Origin: Cyathus striatus | Taxonomy: Eukaryota > Basidiomycota > Agaricomycetes > Agaricales > Nidulariaceae | Direction: 5' to 3' | NCBI GenBank assembly: GCA_025738555.1 | Contig: JAOVFP010000006.1 | Location: 868,001 to 932,000, forward strand | Length of the DNA stretch: 64,000 nt | Shown here: one piece after another, positions 48,052 to 58,850 of the stretch | Numbering within the stretch: position 1 is the stretch's first letter | How the letters are laid out: every line of letters starts with the position of its first letter | The notes under the pieces: generated by a model | Seen by the model: the letters and a program-made list of their open reading frames with translations, nothing else | Told to the model about the DNA's origin: nothing | The model's database searches: none | Translations under genes and position numbers: made by a program

Positions 48052-51000
48052 ATGGACGACGAAAGATCCTTCAAACGTGCCGATAATGCAGCCAAATGGC
48101 ATTATGGACGTTTTCGTATACTCGTTATCGGCCGGGCCAATGCTGGCAAGACAACCCTGTTGAAACGAGTCTGTAACACAACGGAGGACCCTTGTATCTT
48201 CGATAAAAACGGAAAGTTGGTAAGTCCCATTGCCGATCTGCAAGGAGACAGCATCTTGAAAATACTTATAGCAGCTCGAACCAACTTCTGAGGTTTTTTC
48301 CCTTTAACTTATCGTATTCCATCAACAGTCTGCTGAGCGACTCTTTACTAGCGCGGAGTGCATGATATCAACCGTGCATTTTCTTTCAAGAGCAACCCGA
48401 GGTTCATCTTCCACGACTCTGCAGGATTCGAATCAGGAGGTGACAGGGAGCTGAAAGAAGTTCAAGACTTCATTGCAGAACGGTCTAAATCCACTAGAAC
48501 CACTGATCAGTTACATGCCATTTGGTATATTTCCTCAATATTTCCTCTAATTACCCAGCAATGTTAAAACACAACCTTGAATTGCAGGTTTTGTTTTAAA
48601 CCAGAAATATCGAGGCCTCTTCTCGAATTGGAAGAGAGGTTCTTTAACACAGCAAGAGCAGGAAAGAGTATGTGTAATGAATTTTTCTCATGCATATTTA
48701 ATAACCACATCAGTTCCTGTTATTGCAATTATAATGAAGTTTGATGATCTCATAGCTCAGATCTATGATGAGGATGTAGATGATGAAGAAAACTGTCAAA
48801 ATGCTGAAAAAGCAATGCAAGACAAGTTTGAACATCCATTATGCCTTTATAGTTATCCTCCCAAAGCATATACATTTATGGAAGGTATGTAGCAGTTATT
48901 CCTACTATCATAATACCATTAGCTGATTATTTGCAATTAATTTCCCAACATGTTCTTTACAGATTTACATGATAATGATAGCAATCATCAAAATCAGGTG
49001 AAAGACTTAATTGAAAAAACAGCAGAATCATTGGATGATATTGCACTTAAAATGCTGTTTATATCAGTTCAGCAGAATAATTTGGAATTATGCATAAAAT
49101 ATTCCTTAAAATAGTAAGTATCATAACATTATCAAATAGTATATGTGACTCAAAGCCAATGTAGTGGAAATATGAAAGATTTAAAAAAATATTTTAATAG
49201 TTATAAATCCATAACAATGGTAAATGAAATTATATTAAGATTCTTGTATATAACTAACATTATAAAGAAAATGCTTATAAGGTTCTGCTTTGCATGGTTT
49301 CCTCATATATATGTAGGCACAGTTGTTGCTTAATTACTCATCTAATCTATGTAATAGTTTAAGGTAAAGCACCTCAACAATATTTCAGGTAATGTAGCAC
49401 TCTAAAATTTCTTGCTATTTGACTAAATAACTTAATAGAATATTTGATACATTATACAACAGGGCTATGAAGTATGTAACACAAAAAATTTTGCTGATTT
49501 GATTAATTGAATTTATTTATAGTATGTGAGTTAAACTAATTTGTTATTAATTGGCACTTCAAAAGTTGAAGTTAATCATGTAGAATGTAAGTTTTTCTTT
49601 CATGTATGTAAAATACATGTATTCAATTTATACAGGGTGTAAGTTTTTCTTTCATGTGTGTAAAATACATATACTCATTTCATACAGTATGTAAGTTTTT
49701 TGATTTTGAATATAAACAATTATCTGATTTATCTTGATTTTGAACTTGACTCATCATCCAATCATTCTGTATTTAGATAGTAAGTGTTTTGCTTTCTGAA
49801 CTTGATCCATCATCTGATCATTCTATATTTAGAGAGTAAGTATCTTGCCTTCTGAACTTGACTCATTATCTGATTATTCTGTATTTAGTTGGTAAGTGTC
49901 TTGTCTTCTGAGCTTGATCCATCATCTAATCATTCTGTATTTAGAAAGTAAGTGTCTTGCTTTCTGAGATCCATGATCTGATCATTCTGTATTTAGAATG
50001 TAAGTGTCTTGCTTTCTGAATTTGACACATCATCTGATCATTCTGTATTTAGTTAGTAAGTGTCTTACTTTCTGAACTTGACACATCATCTGATCATTCT
50101 GTATTTAGGCTGTAAGTGTCTTGCTTTCTGAACTTGACACATCATCTGATCATTCTGTATTTAGTTGGTAAGTGTCTTGCTTTCTGAACTTGACACATCA
50201 TCTGATCATTCTGTATTTAGAGAGTAAGTGTCTTGCTTTCTGACTTTGATGCATGATCTGATCATTCTGTATTTAGGCTGTAAGTGTCAAGCTGTCTGAG
50301 TTTGATGCATGATCTGATCATTCTGTATTTAGGTGGTAAGTGTCTTGCTTTCTGAGCTTGACCTATGATCTGATCATACTGTATTTAGAATGTAAGTGTC
50401 TTGCTTTCTGATCTTAACCTATGATTTGATCATTCTGTATTTAGCCCGTAAGTGTCTTGCTTTCTGAGCTTGATTCATCATCTGATCACTCTGTATTTAG
50501 GATGTAAGTGTCTTGCTTTCTGAGATTGATTCATCATTTGATCATTCTGTATTTAGAATGTAAGTGTCTTGCTGTCTGAGCTTGACCCATCACCTGATCA
50601 TTCTATATTTAGTTGGTAAGCTCTTGCTTTCTGAGCTTGACCCATCATCTGATCATTCTGTATTTAGACTGTAAGCATTTTGCTTTCTGAGTTTGACTCA
50701 TCATCCAATCATTCTGTATTTAGATGGTAAGTGTCTTGCTTTCTGAGCTTGATCTGCAATCTGATCATTTTGTCTTTAGGCTGTAAGTGTCTTGCTTTCT
50801 GAGTTTGACTCATGATCTGATTATTCTGCATTTAGGCTGTAAGTGTCTTGCTTTCTGAACTTGACCTATGATCTGATTATTCTGTATTTAGAAAGTAAGT
50901 GTCTTGCTTCCTGAGCTTGACTCATGATCTGATTATTCTGTATTTAGAGAGTAAGTGTCTTGCTTTCTGAGCTTGACCTATGATCTGATCATTCTGTATT

Positions 51001-53261
51001 TAGAGAGTAAGTGTCTTGCTTTTTGAGCTTGACCCATGAGCTGATCATTTGTATTTAGTTGGTAAGTGTCTTGCTTTCTGAGTTTGACCCATAATCTGAT
51101 CATTCTGTATTTAGACTGTAAGTATCTTGTTTTTTGAGCTTGATTCATCATCTGATTATTCTGTATTTAGGATGTAAGTGTCTTGCTTTCTAAAATTGAT
51201 CTTTCTGAGCTTGATCCATGATCTGATCATTCTATATTTAGTCTGTAAGTGTCTTGCTTTCTGAACTTGACTCATAATCTGAATATTCTATATTTAGACT
51301 GTAAGTATCTTGCTTTCTGAGTTTGATGCATCATCTGATCATTCTGTATTTAGGCTGTAAGTGTCTTGCTTTCTGAGCTTGACCTATGATCTGATCATTC
51401 TGTATTTAGGATGTAAGTGTCTCGCTTTGTGGGCTTGACCCATGATCTGATCATTCTATATTTAGCTTGTAAGTGTCCTGCTTTCTGAACTTGACCCACG
51501 ATCTGATCATTCTATATTTAGCCTGTAAGTGTCTTGCTTTCAGAACTTGATTTATTATCTGATTATTCTTTATTTAGCTGGTAAGTGTCTTGCATTTGAA
51601 CTTGATTCATCATCTGATTATTCTGTATTCAGATTGTAAGTGTCTTGCTTTCTAAAGTTGATCTTTCTGAGCTTGACTCATGATCTGATCATTCTATATT
51701 TAGCCTGTAAGTGTCTTGCTTTCTGAACTTGATTCATCATCTGATCATTTTATATTTAGGATGTAAGTGTCTTGCTTTCTGAATTTGATTCATCATCTGA
51801 TTATTCTGTATTTAGCCAGTAAGTGTCTTGTTTTTGAACTTGATTCATTATCTGATCATTCTGTATTTAGATTGTAAGTGTCTTGCTTTCTAAAATTGAT
51901 CTTTCTGAGCTTGATTCATGATATGATCATTCTGTATTTAGGGTGTAAGTGTCTTGCTTTCTGAACTTGACCCATGATCTGATCATTCTATATTTAGCCT
52001 GTAAGTGTCCTGCTTTCTGAACTTGATTCATTATCTGATCATTCTGTATTTAGCTGGTAAGTGTCTTGCTTTTGAACTTGATTCATCATCTGATTATTTT
52101 GTATTTAGAATGTAAGTATCTTGCTTTTTAAAATTGATCTTTCTGTGCTTGACTCATGATCTAATAATTCTGTATTTAGGCTGTAAGTGTCTTGCTTTCT
52201 GAACTTGACCCATGATCTGATCATCCTATATTTAGGCTGTAAGTGTCTTGCTTTTGAACTTGATTCATTATCTAATCATTTTGTATTTAGGATGTAAGTG
52301 TCTTGCTTTCTGAGATTCATGATCTGATCATTCTGTATTTAGGCTGTAAGTATCTTGCTTTCTAAAATTGATTCATTATTTGATCATTTTGTATTTAGAA
52401 TGTAAGTGTCTTTATTTTGAATTTGATGCATCATCTGATTATTCTGTATTTAGATTGTAAGCATCTTGCTTTCTGAGCTTGATCTATGATCTGATCATTC
52501 TGTATTTAGATTGTAAGTGTCTTGCTTTCTGAACATGACTCATTATCTGGTCATTTTGTATTTAGAATGTAAGTGTTTTGCTTTTTGAGTTTGATCCATC
52601 ATCTGATCATTCTGTATTTAGAATGTAAGTATCTTGCTTTCTGAGCTTGACTCATCATCTGATTATTCTGTATTTAGATTGTAAGTGTTTGAGTTTGAAC
52701 TTGAGCCATCATCTGATCATTTGTGTTTAGATTGCAAGTGGTATACTATTACTATTAATTTTTTTTAAACAATATACATTTAGAGTGAAATTGCCATGGA
52801 ATTTAAACAAATTTTGGGCTTTGAGGTGAGTGTTAGTTTTAATTATTTACATTATTTAATGAATGTTCATTATTTTATTCAGAAACCAACACTTGTAGCT
52901 TTCTCTAGTTTGTCATATATTTACTTTTAATATTCATATTCTGACATATTTGTTTTAATCTTCAGGCATTATTATATGTGCAAAGTTTACATTCTGGAGA
53001 GACAATCCAGAATCAAACTTAATTGATTCCTTCAAGGAAGCATTTCAATATTATATAAGTACTGGATTAAAAGAAAAAGTGGAGAAAGATCTTCAGCAAT
53101 ATGATCAATTTCCATATTCATATTCTGATTGGGAGAATATGTTTCCTAGTATTTATAATATTGTTCTTAAACATCAACTTGGTATGTTTGACATTTCTTA
53201 TAATATATTTTCTTTTATTCTAACTGATTATTTTAAAGTTCATCAAAATAAAAATAACTAA
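48052..53261 (+). CDS. P-loop GTPase (G-domain protein), copy C, carrying the one-codon exon array
   Basis: The ATG at 48052 starts MDDERSFKRADNAAKWHYGR. Exon 1 (48052-48219) has FRILVIGRANAGKTTLLKRV (G1, GxxxxGKT). Exon 2 (48352-48524) has INRAFSFKSNPRFIFHDSAGFE (G3, DSAG). Then come 48588-48667, 48714-48884 (VIAIIMKFDDLIAQIYDED, G4-like KFD) and 48963-49113 (LHDNDSNHQNQVKDLIEK... ISVQQNNLELCIKYSL). After an intron of up to 349 nt follow exon GGCTATGAA (49463-49471), 57 three-nt exons (49523-52733) and exon 52784-52825 (SEIAMEFKQILGFE). A later exon from about 52986 reads FTFWRDNPESNLIDSFKEAF and LKHQL. The 52826-52985 intron needs an AAG acceptor to keep frame. The end near 53261 and region 49114-49462 are uncertain. 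Diverged from copies A and B. Confidence 0.75.
49472..52783 (+). repeat. Array of mini-introns alternating with 57 three-nucleotide exons
   Basis: Consensus unit: GTAAGTGTCTTGCTTTCTGA, a variable middle, CATCTGATCATTCTGTATTTAG, then three variable bases. Intron length is mostly 52-53 nt (period 55-56), with 68-nt versions at 51174, 51636, 51874 and 52112. Exon starts: 49523, 49584, 49636, 49688, 49777, 49833, 49889, 49945, 49997, 50053, 50109, 50165, 50221, 50277, 50333, 50389, 50445, 50501, 50557, 50613, 50668, 50724, 50780, 50836, 50892, 50948, 51004, 51059, 51115, 51171, 51242, 51298, 51354, 51410, 51466, 51522, 51578, 51633, 51704, 51760, 51816, 51871, 51942, 51998, 52054, 52109, 52180, 52236, 52291, 52343, 52399, 52454, 52510, 52566, 52622, 52678, 52731. 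Every spacer is exactly 3 nt. Splicing is inferred, not observed. Confidence 0.9.
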
Positions 53262-53900
53262 AATTAGTTGCTTATATAACACTATATATTTTGATATGGT
53301 TTCAATTTTTTATGCTTTCTTTTGCTGTTTTTTCTATTTTTACTTATTACTACTCAAAATTGTTTCAATTCTGAATTGCTATTGCTTCATTTTACTACTA
53401 TTATTTTGTGCATTTGTGCAGCATATACCTGCACCACTGACTTGTTATGTTAAGTGTATGGACATCATTTTTATATTTCTCCACATTATTATAGTCTTAT
53501 CTTTAGCACATTTAACTTGTTACATTAAATGTACAGACTCTTACATTAAAGTTTGCAGTGATACACTCATAAGGTTCATTCATAAACAACTAACATCATG
53601 TAATGAGTGTGACACATCTGAAAATGGTAATTTTTGTGGTAGCCATCCCAATAAGTTGAATAACTTTACAACTGGATATGTTTTTGTGAAAGTGGCTTCA
53701 GGAAATGGTGACCAGCATACTAGTTCACACATGTATCTTTTTTTTTTTTGATTAAAATGTATTTGTGGTGACAAGTGGCACATTTTATGCTACAGCTGGA
53801 GTTTGGCATGGGAATGGTGAAGTGAACTTGCATTTGTCACATCCTGTTCTATTCCACTAGGGACAAGAACCTTAGAGGAGATAGTCTAAGTGGCAGAGTA
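53262..53900. other. AT-rich sequence after GTPase C
   Basis: A long open stretch on the plus strand from 53296 is Phe/Leu/Ile-rich and looks like AT-rich background. A short internal duplication (ACTTGTTATGTTAAGTGTATGGAC near 53440 and a diverged copy near 53515) is visible. It might hold further exons of the GTPase gene, but I could not place them. Confidence 0.4.
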
Positions 53901-54440
53901 ACTTGTACATGTTAGTAGGGTGTGTGAAAGTAGTGAACAAGTATAGGGGTGGTGGAACATTAGCTTCAACTTGTGTGTTGTGCCTCTTGGACTTCCAGTT
54001 CCATATTTAGAACAAAGCACAGTAAGTAGCAAAATAGTGGAGTTGGCTCAAGGCCCAAGTGGGAGAAGAGTGTAAACATAGTCAATTCAAAACTGAAGTC
54101 TATCTACATTACAGGAGTAGTTTATATAGTAAACTACTTTATTTGAATGCATATGGAGTAATGCCCATGGGTATGTAACATTCTAAGGGTAAGTAAACTC
54201 CATAGAATGTAGACCATAGTAAACTGGTAGTACACCTCTAGATTATAGTCATAGGTAAAATGGCCATGGCTAGAGAACAAGATAGAAATATTAAAGGGAA
54301 GGAACAAGTAAACAATTACAAGTAAATATTAGTAAGGAAAAGTTCAATATATAATAAGTATACATAGTCTGGAGAAAACATACAAAATGCAGAGTAAACC
54401 TGGAGTTAGCTCCAATAGTTTGGAACAATTGCCATGAATA
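53900..54440 (-). repeat. Decayed gypsy-type LTR, minus orientation
   Basis: Aligns by eye with the inverted gypsy LTR at 36303-36966: AGCTTCAACTTGTGTGTTGTGCC here against GGCTTCAGCTTATGTGCTGCGCC there, followed by a matching TTCCAGTTCCATATTTAGAA. The differences I see are mostly C to T or G to A. Ends were not resolved. Confidence 0.6.
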
Positions 54441-55430
54441 TGACAGCATTGCATAATGCTCATCCACAAATGTAAGCCTAATATGCCTCTAGGGAAAGGG
54501 TTGCTTTAAATAATGTTTAGAAATTTTACCAAAATACAGCTGAGAATGCATCAAAGAAGAAAAATATGTTGAAATTCTGTAGGCACTGCAAGGATAAGAG
54601 AAAAAACTTGAAGTGTACTATATCAATGCACACTTATCTCAGTAATAATGCAATTGTGAATTAACCAGATAAGACCCAGTAATTATAACAAGGAATTTTG
54701 ACTGAAATAGATAGGTTATGTAGTAACTAGTCAAAGTTTCAGTACTTAGTAGCAATGACCATGCATAGAAGGTGAATGCAATTGGAATGCAGGCAATTAC
54801 ACTGTTACACATGAGTTTATTGAATTTGACCTGAGATTATACATGATATATTTAAGTAAAGGTTTAGATAGTAAAGGTTTAGATATAAATCATCAACTGA
54901 GATAGTTTCTTTGTGATACCTGAGTGATTGTCCAAGCCTCTGAGACTAATGTGGAATAAATACTAAAAATACCTCTTCTCAGCAAGTATGCACCCAAAAA
55001 TTACAAAGCTTGGTAGATATGTTCTATTCACTTATATGTATATTTCTCTCAAGCAATTTGCCATATAAAGTATCATATTGTTGTCCTATTATGATTTCAA
55101 AGAAAAATTTCCATTTTTAGACAGATTGTCACAGTAAAGTAACACACACATAACATTAGTTGTTTATGAATGTCATCTACCTTAGCTACATTAAAATAAA
55201 TTTATTATATAATTTCTTATAATATAACTGGGTATAGGGTAAATATCATATAGTGAACTCACTGTTATATCCATATCCAGTTAGTGCTGACATTACTGAA
55301 GGCATTCATGTGATCTTCTAACATACCCAGTCCATTCCTGGAACATACCCACTATGGGTTTATACTTTCTGACATTTCCACCTGGGTTTATACCCAGAAC
55401 CCACCAGGTTTTCCTTCAGGTATCTCAGAT
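54441..55430. other. AT-rich, CpG-free intergenic sequence
   Basis: No coding pattern, TIR or LTR end recognised. Confidence 0.4.
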
Positions 55431-55439
55431 ACATACTTT

Positions 55440-56640
55440 CTCTTATGACAGCCTTACTGCATCATTGTAGTATTACTTCTCTCTTCCATTCTTACTTATA
55501 CATTTCATTATAGTCAATGTAGTTTAGTTTATGCCACCATCTTTATTCTTTATTCTGAACATGTCATTTGTGCTCCTACTCCACTTTTCCCAGTCTTTAT
55601 CTTTTACCTATGTTCCTTGCTTCCACATTCATACTTATAGGTTTATACTTAGTATATATAGTCTTTCAGATGTACTATTAGTCTGTAGTATTCATATCAA
55701 CTTTGTACAATTACTTCCTACTCTTGAGTCTGAAACTCACTCCAGGTTTTCCTTTGGGTTTCTCTCCCACTGCTTAGTGTAGTGACAAAGCCCCTCTCTA
55801 TACTCTGGAACATTCTCTTCCATTGAATATCATTTGTTGTGAAATATGAACCATTTCCAGAAGATATCCAGGCAGCACAGCATATAAGCTGAAGCCACAG
55901 TTCATTCCTGCACTCCCACTCTATGTTTCTGCATCTGTACTCACTTCAGGTTTTCATTACAGTTCTCCTGTGCCTTCCAGGCATCTTCATATTTGTTCCT
56001 AGTAGGAAGGAATTGGTATGTAACAGATATATACTTTCTCCTATAACTGTCTTACCTTGTCACTGTAGCATTACTCCTCACTTCCATTCTTACCTATACA
56101 TTTTATTATGGCCAATATAGTTTAGTTTATGCCAACATCATTTATCTTCATTCTGAATACATCATTTGTGCCCCTACTCTGCTTTGCCCAGACTTCATCT
56201 CTTACCTATCCCTTCAACTTATCCTTAGCTTCTTGCTTCTGCATTCATATCTACTGCTTCCTAGTACATATATATAGTCTTCCAGATGTATTAGTAGTCT
56301 TCAGTATTTGTATCAACTCTGTACAACTACTTCCTTCTCTTAAGTCTGAAACCCACTCTGGGTTTTCCTTTGGGTTTCTCTCCTGCTGCCTAGTGTAGTA
56401 GTGAAGCCTTTCTCTATACTCTGGAATGTTTCCTGCTATTGAATATCATTTGTTGTGAAATAAAAACCATCCCTGGAAGATATCCAGGTGGTGCAGCACA
56501 TACACTGAAGCCATGGTTCATTCCCACACTCCCACTCTATGTTTCCATACCCATACTCATATTGGGTTTTCATTATAGTTCTCCTGTGCCTTCTGGGCAT
56601 CTTTGCATTTGTTTCCAGTAGGAAGTAATCAGTATGTAAT
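55440..56640 (+). repeat. Two tandem decayed gypsy-type LTRs in direct orientation
   Basis: 55440-55995 and 56030-56640 share, in order, ACTTTCTCYTATRAC, TTCCATTCTTACYTATACATT, TAGTTTAGTTTATGCCA, TCATTTGTGCYCCTACTC, CCAGATGTAYTA, GGTTTTCCTTTGGGTTTCTCTC and a segment AGCAYATAMRCTGAAGCC that matches the plus-strand gypsy LTR near 26560. A and T have replaced most C and G of the younger LTRs. No element body lies between them. Confidence 0.7.
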
Positions 56641-57990
56641 ACTCACATGATAGTACTTCAATGCAAAATATTTTTAAATATCTTTGAAATATTCAGACTC
56701 CAAACCAGTCACTCCACATGTTCAAGTTGGACTAAAGACATTATATTCAAGTAAGTGAAACTTGAATGTGCTACAGGTAACTGGCAAAATATGTAGAGTT
56801 AGTTGCAGGAATAAAAATTTCTCATAGTATATGTGGCAGTAGAAGCCTTCTGACCATGGCAGGTGAAACTGCTGGAAGTGTTATGATTAAGTTCTGATCA
56901 AGATGTTAATCATAAAAGTCCAATAGTCATGTGGCTAACAATTTCAAAGAATAAGTTAATCAGTATTGAAGTAAAGTTTTTATTCACAATTACTTAAGTT
57001 GATTAGACTTAAGATCAAGAGTGTGAATAATCAAGTAGAAGTCAAGTTTGATTTAAGCTGAAGCTTGAGCTCTACACCCCAAGTTCCTACTGTTTAAATA
57101 CAAACTAACTTGTACTAATAATAAGTTAGGGTAAAGAGATTGTAGGTATAAATAAAGTAAAATATTGTGCATTGACTGTGCATTACTGCAGTGCAGTTAA
57201 GAACTGTAAAAATAAACTAAGTATAGTATGGAAAGTCTAACAACCATGCTGAATGTTATTAAGTAAAATTGATTTCAACATCCAGCATCATGGCTTTCTC
57301 AGTTAGAATTCACTATTTTGTAATGCTCACATAAGAACAGAATTTCATACCTACTATCTATAAATCAAAAATAAAATATACAAATATGTATTCAAGAGTT
57401 TAAAAATGTAGTACAGGCAATGAAACTTAAATTATTCAACAAACCAAGATGTTGAAGATTGTACTATGTAATCAGTAAGATCATATTTGTGTGACATGTC
57501 TGAATGTGTTCAACTTGCATACTTATCAACTCAGTCTCTCCACTCAGTCTCTCTTTTTCTCCAAAATATATGTCTTTGTGGACCTTCCCAGCAATCAATC
57601 TTGAGGAACATCACAACATGAACATCACAACACATGAAAATCTTCTCAGAACTGCCAACAGAGATTAATCAAAGTTGGGTATGGCTATGCAGTTTGGAGT
57701 AAAGTTATATGTGTTACACTTTTCTCTTCTCAACCCCACCAGACCTCTTTATTTTCACATGACCATCTATTTATAGTACTGATACATGTTTCATCTTCAT
57801 TACCCCTTACCTCTGACCTCTTACCCCTTGCTGATACCCACCACCCTGGTTTGTCATACTACTGGCATGGACCTTGCTTACTGATACATCTCATCTTATG
57901 TTGTACACATTTCACTTCTTCTTTTAGACCTCTGTCAAGTCATGACAAGTCATGGACCTATTTATAGATAGCATAGCCTTCTGTGAACAG
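56641..57990. other. AT-rich intergenic sequence
   Basis: No gene or element ends recognised; no CG dinucleotide seen. Confidence 0.4.
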
Positions 57991-58265
57991 ACCTGTATGT
58001 GTCACTCCCACACACATCTCAACTGACTATCAACTAACTATCAACTGACTCTCATATAAGTATCAATAGTCTCACCTGACTCTCATCTGACTCTCAACTA
58101 AGTTTCAGAAGTCAGGTTAGACTCTCATCTGACTGTTATTTGACTCTCAACTGAGTTTCAAAAGTAAACTGAGAGTCTCATTAGAGTCAGTTGAGAGTTA
58201 GTTGAGACCTGAAAATAGTATTGGGCTTAGCTTGGATTCTTACCTGACTCTTACCTGACTCTTAC
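57991..58265. repeat. ACTGACTCTCA-type short repeats (block 1)
   Basis: Many copies of ACTGACTCTCA / ACTGACTATCA occur on the plus strand, followed near 58165-58215 by complementary GAGAGTCAGTTGAG forms, so the block can fold back. Related block at 60925-61215. Confidence 0.75.
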
Positions 58266-58850
58266 TTAACTCCATGTGTGACATGTTGGAAAATATTGGA
58301 AAAAGTGTGACATGTTGGAAAATGTTGGAAAAGCATGGGAAAAATGTAACATGTTGGAACACTGTTACATATCATAACCATCACACTTGCCACACTTTTC
58401 CAACATGTCACACTTTTCCCATGCATGTCACACATGTCACGCTTTTCCAACATTTTCCAGCATGTCACACTTTCACACATGTGTGACAATAGAGTCTAGG
58501 TACAGCTTAGTTTCCCAGCATATCATACTTTTTCAACATTTTCCAGCATGTCACACATTTTTCAACATGTCACACACGTCACACTTTTTCCAGCTTTTTC
58601 CAACATTTTCCAGCATGTCATGCTTTTCCCAACATTTTCCAACATGTCACGCTTTTTCCAGCATGTTACACATATCACACATTGTGACATGTGTGATATG
58701 TGTGAGGACTGTGGGAAACTATAGTCTAGGTAAGGGTGATGACTGTGCACACTTGTACTAGTGTATCCATTCAGGAAGTCCACTTTTTTCAACATGTCAC
58801 ACATGTCACACATTGTGACATGTGTAATGACTGTGGGAAACTATAGTGAT
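58266..58850. repeat. Foldback made of TGTGACATGTTGGAAAA-type repeats
   Basis: TGTGACATGTTGGAAAA occurs several times at 58275-58360; its complement TTTTCCAACATGTCACA then repeats through 58395-58680. TGTGAC and GTCACA face each other around 58680-58690 and 58810-58820. It shares the GTCACA/TGTGAC core with the palindrome at 20670-21080. Confidence 0.8.

Noticed and set aside
49114..49462. Additional microexons between exon 48963-49113 and the array (for example TTTAAG at 49357-49362)
   Set aside because: Several AG...GT pairs are possible, but I could not find a chain that keeps phase without stops. One long intron of 349 nt is simpler.
49523..52733. Array as an ordinary non-coding minisatellite
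   Set aside because: Variation is confined to exactly three bases between a perfect acceptor and a perfect donor in all 57 cases, and only one phase is open. A neutral satellite would not do this.
53296..53751. Plus-strand 151-residue open frame
   Set aside because: Composition is what AT-rich sequence gives (Phe, Leu, Ile, Tyr runs), with no motif. Its cysteine-containing part comes from a short duplicated stretch.
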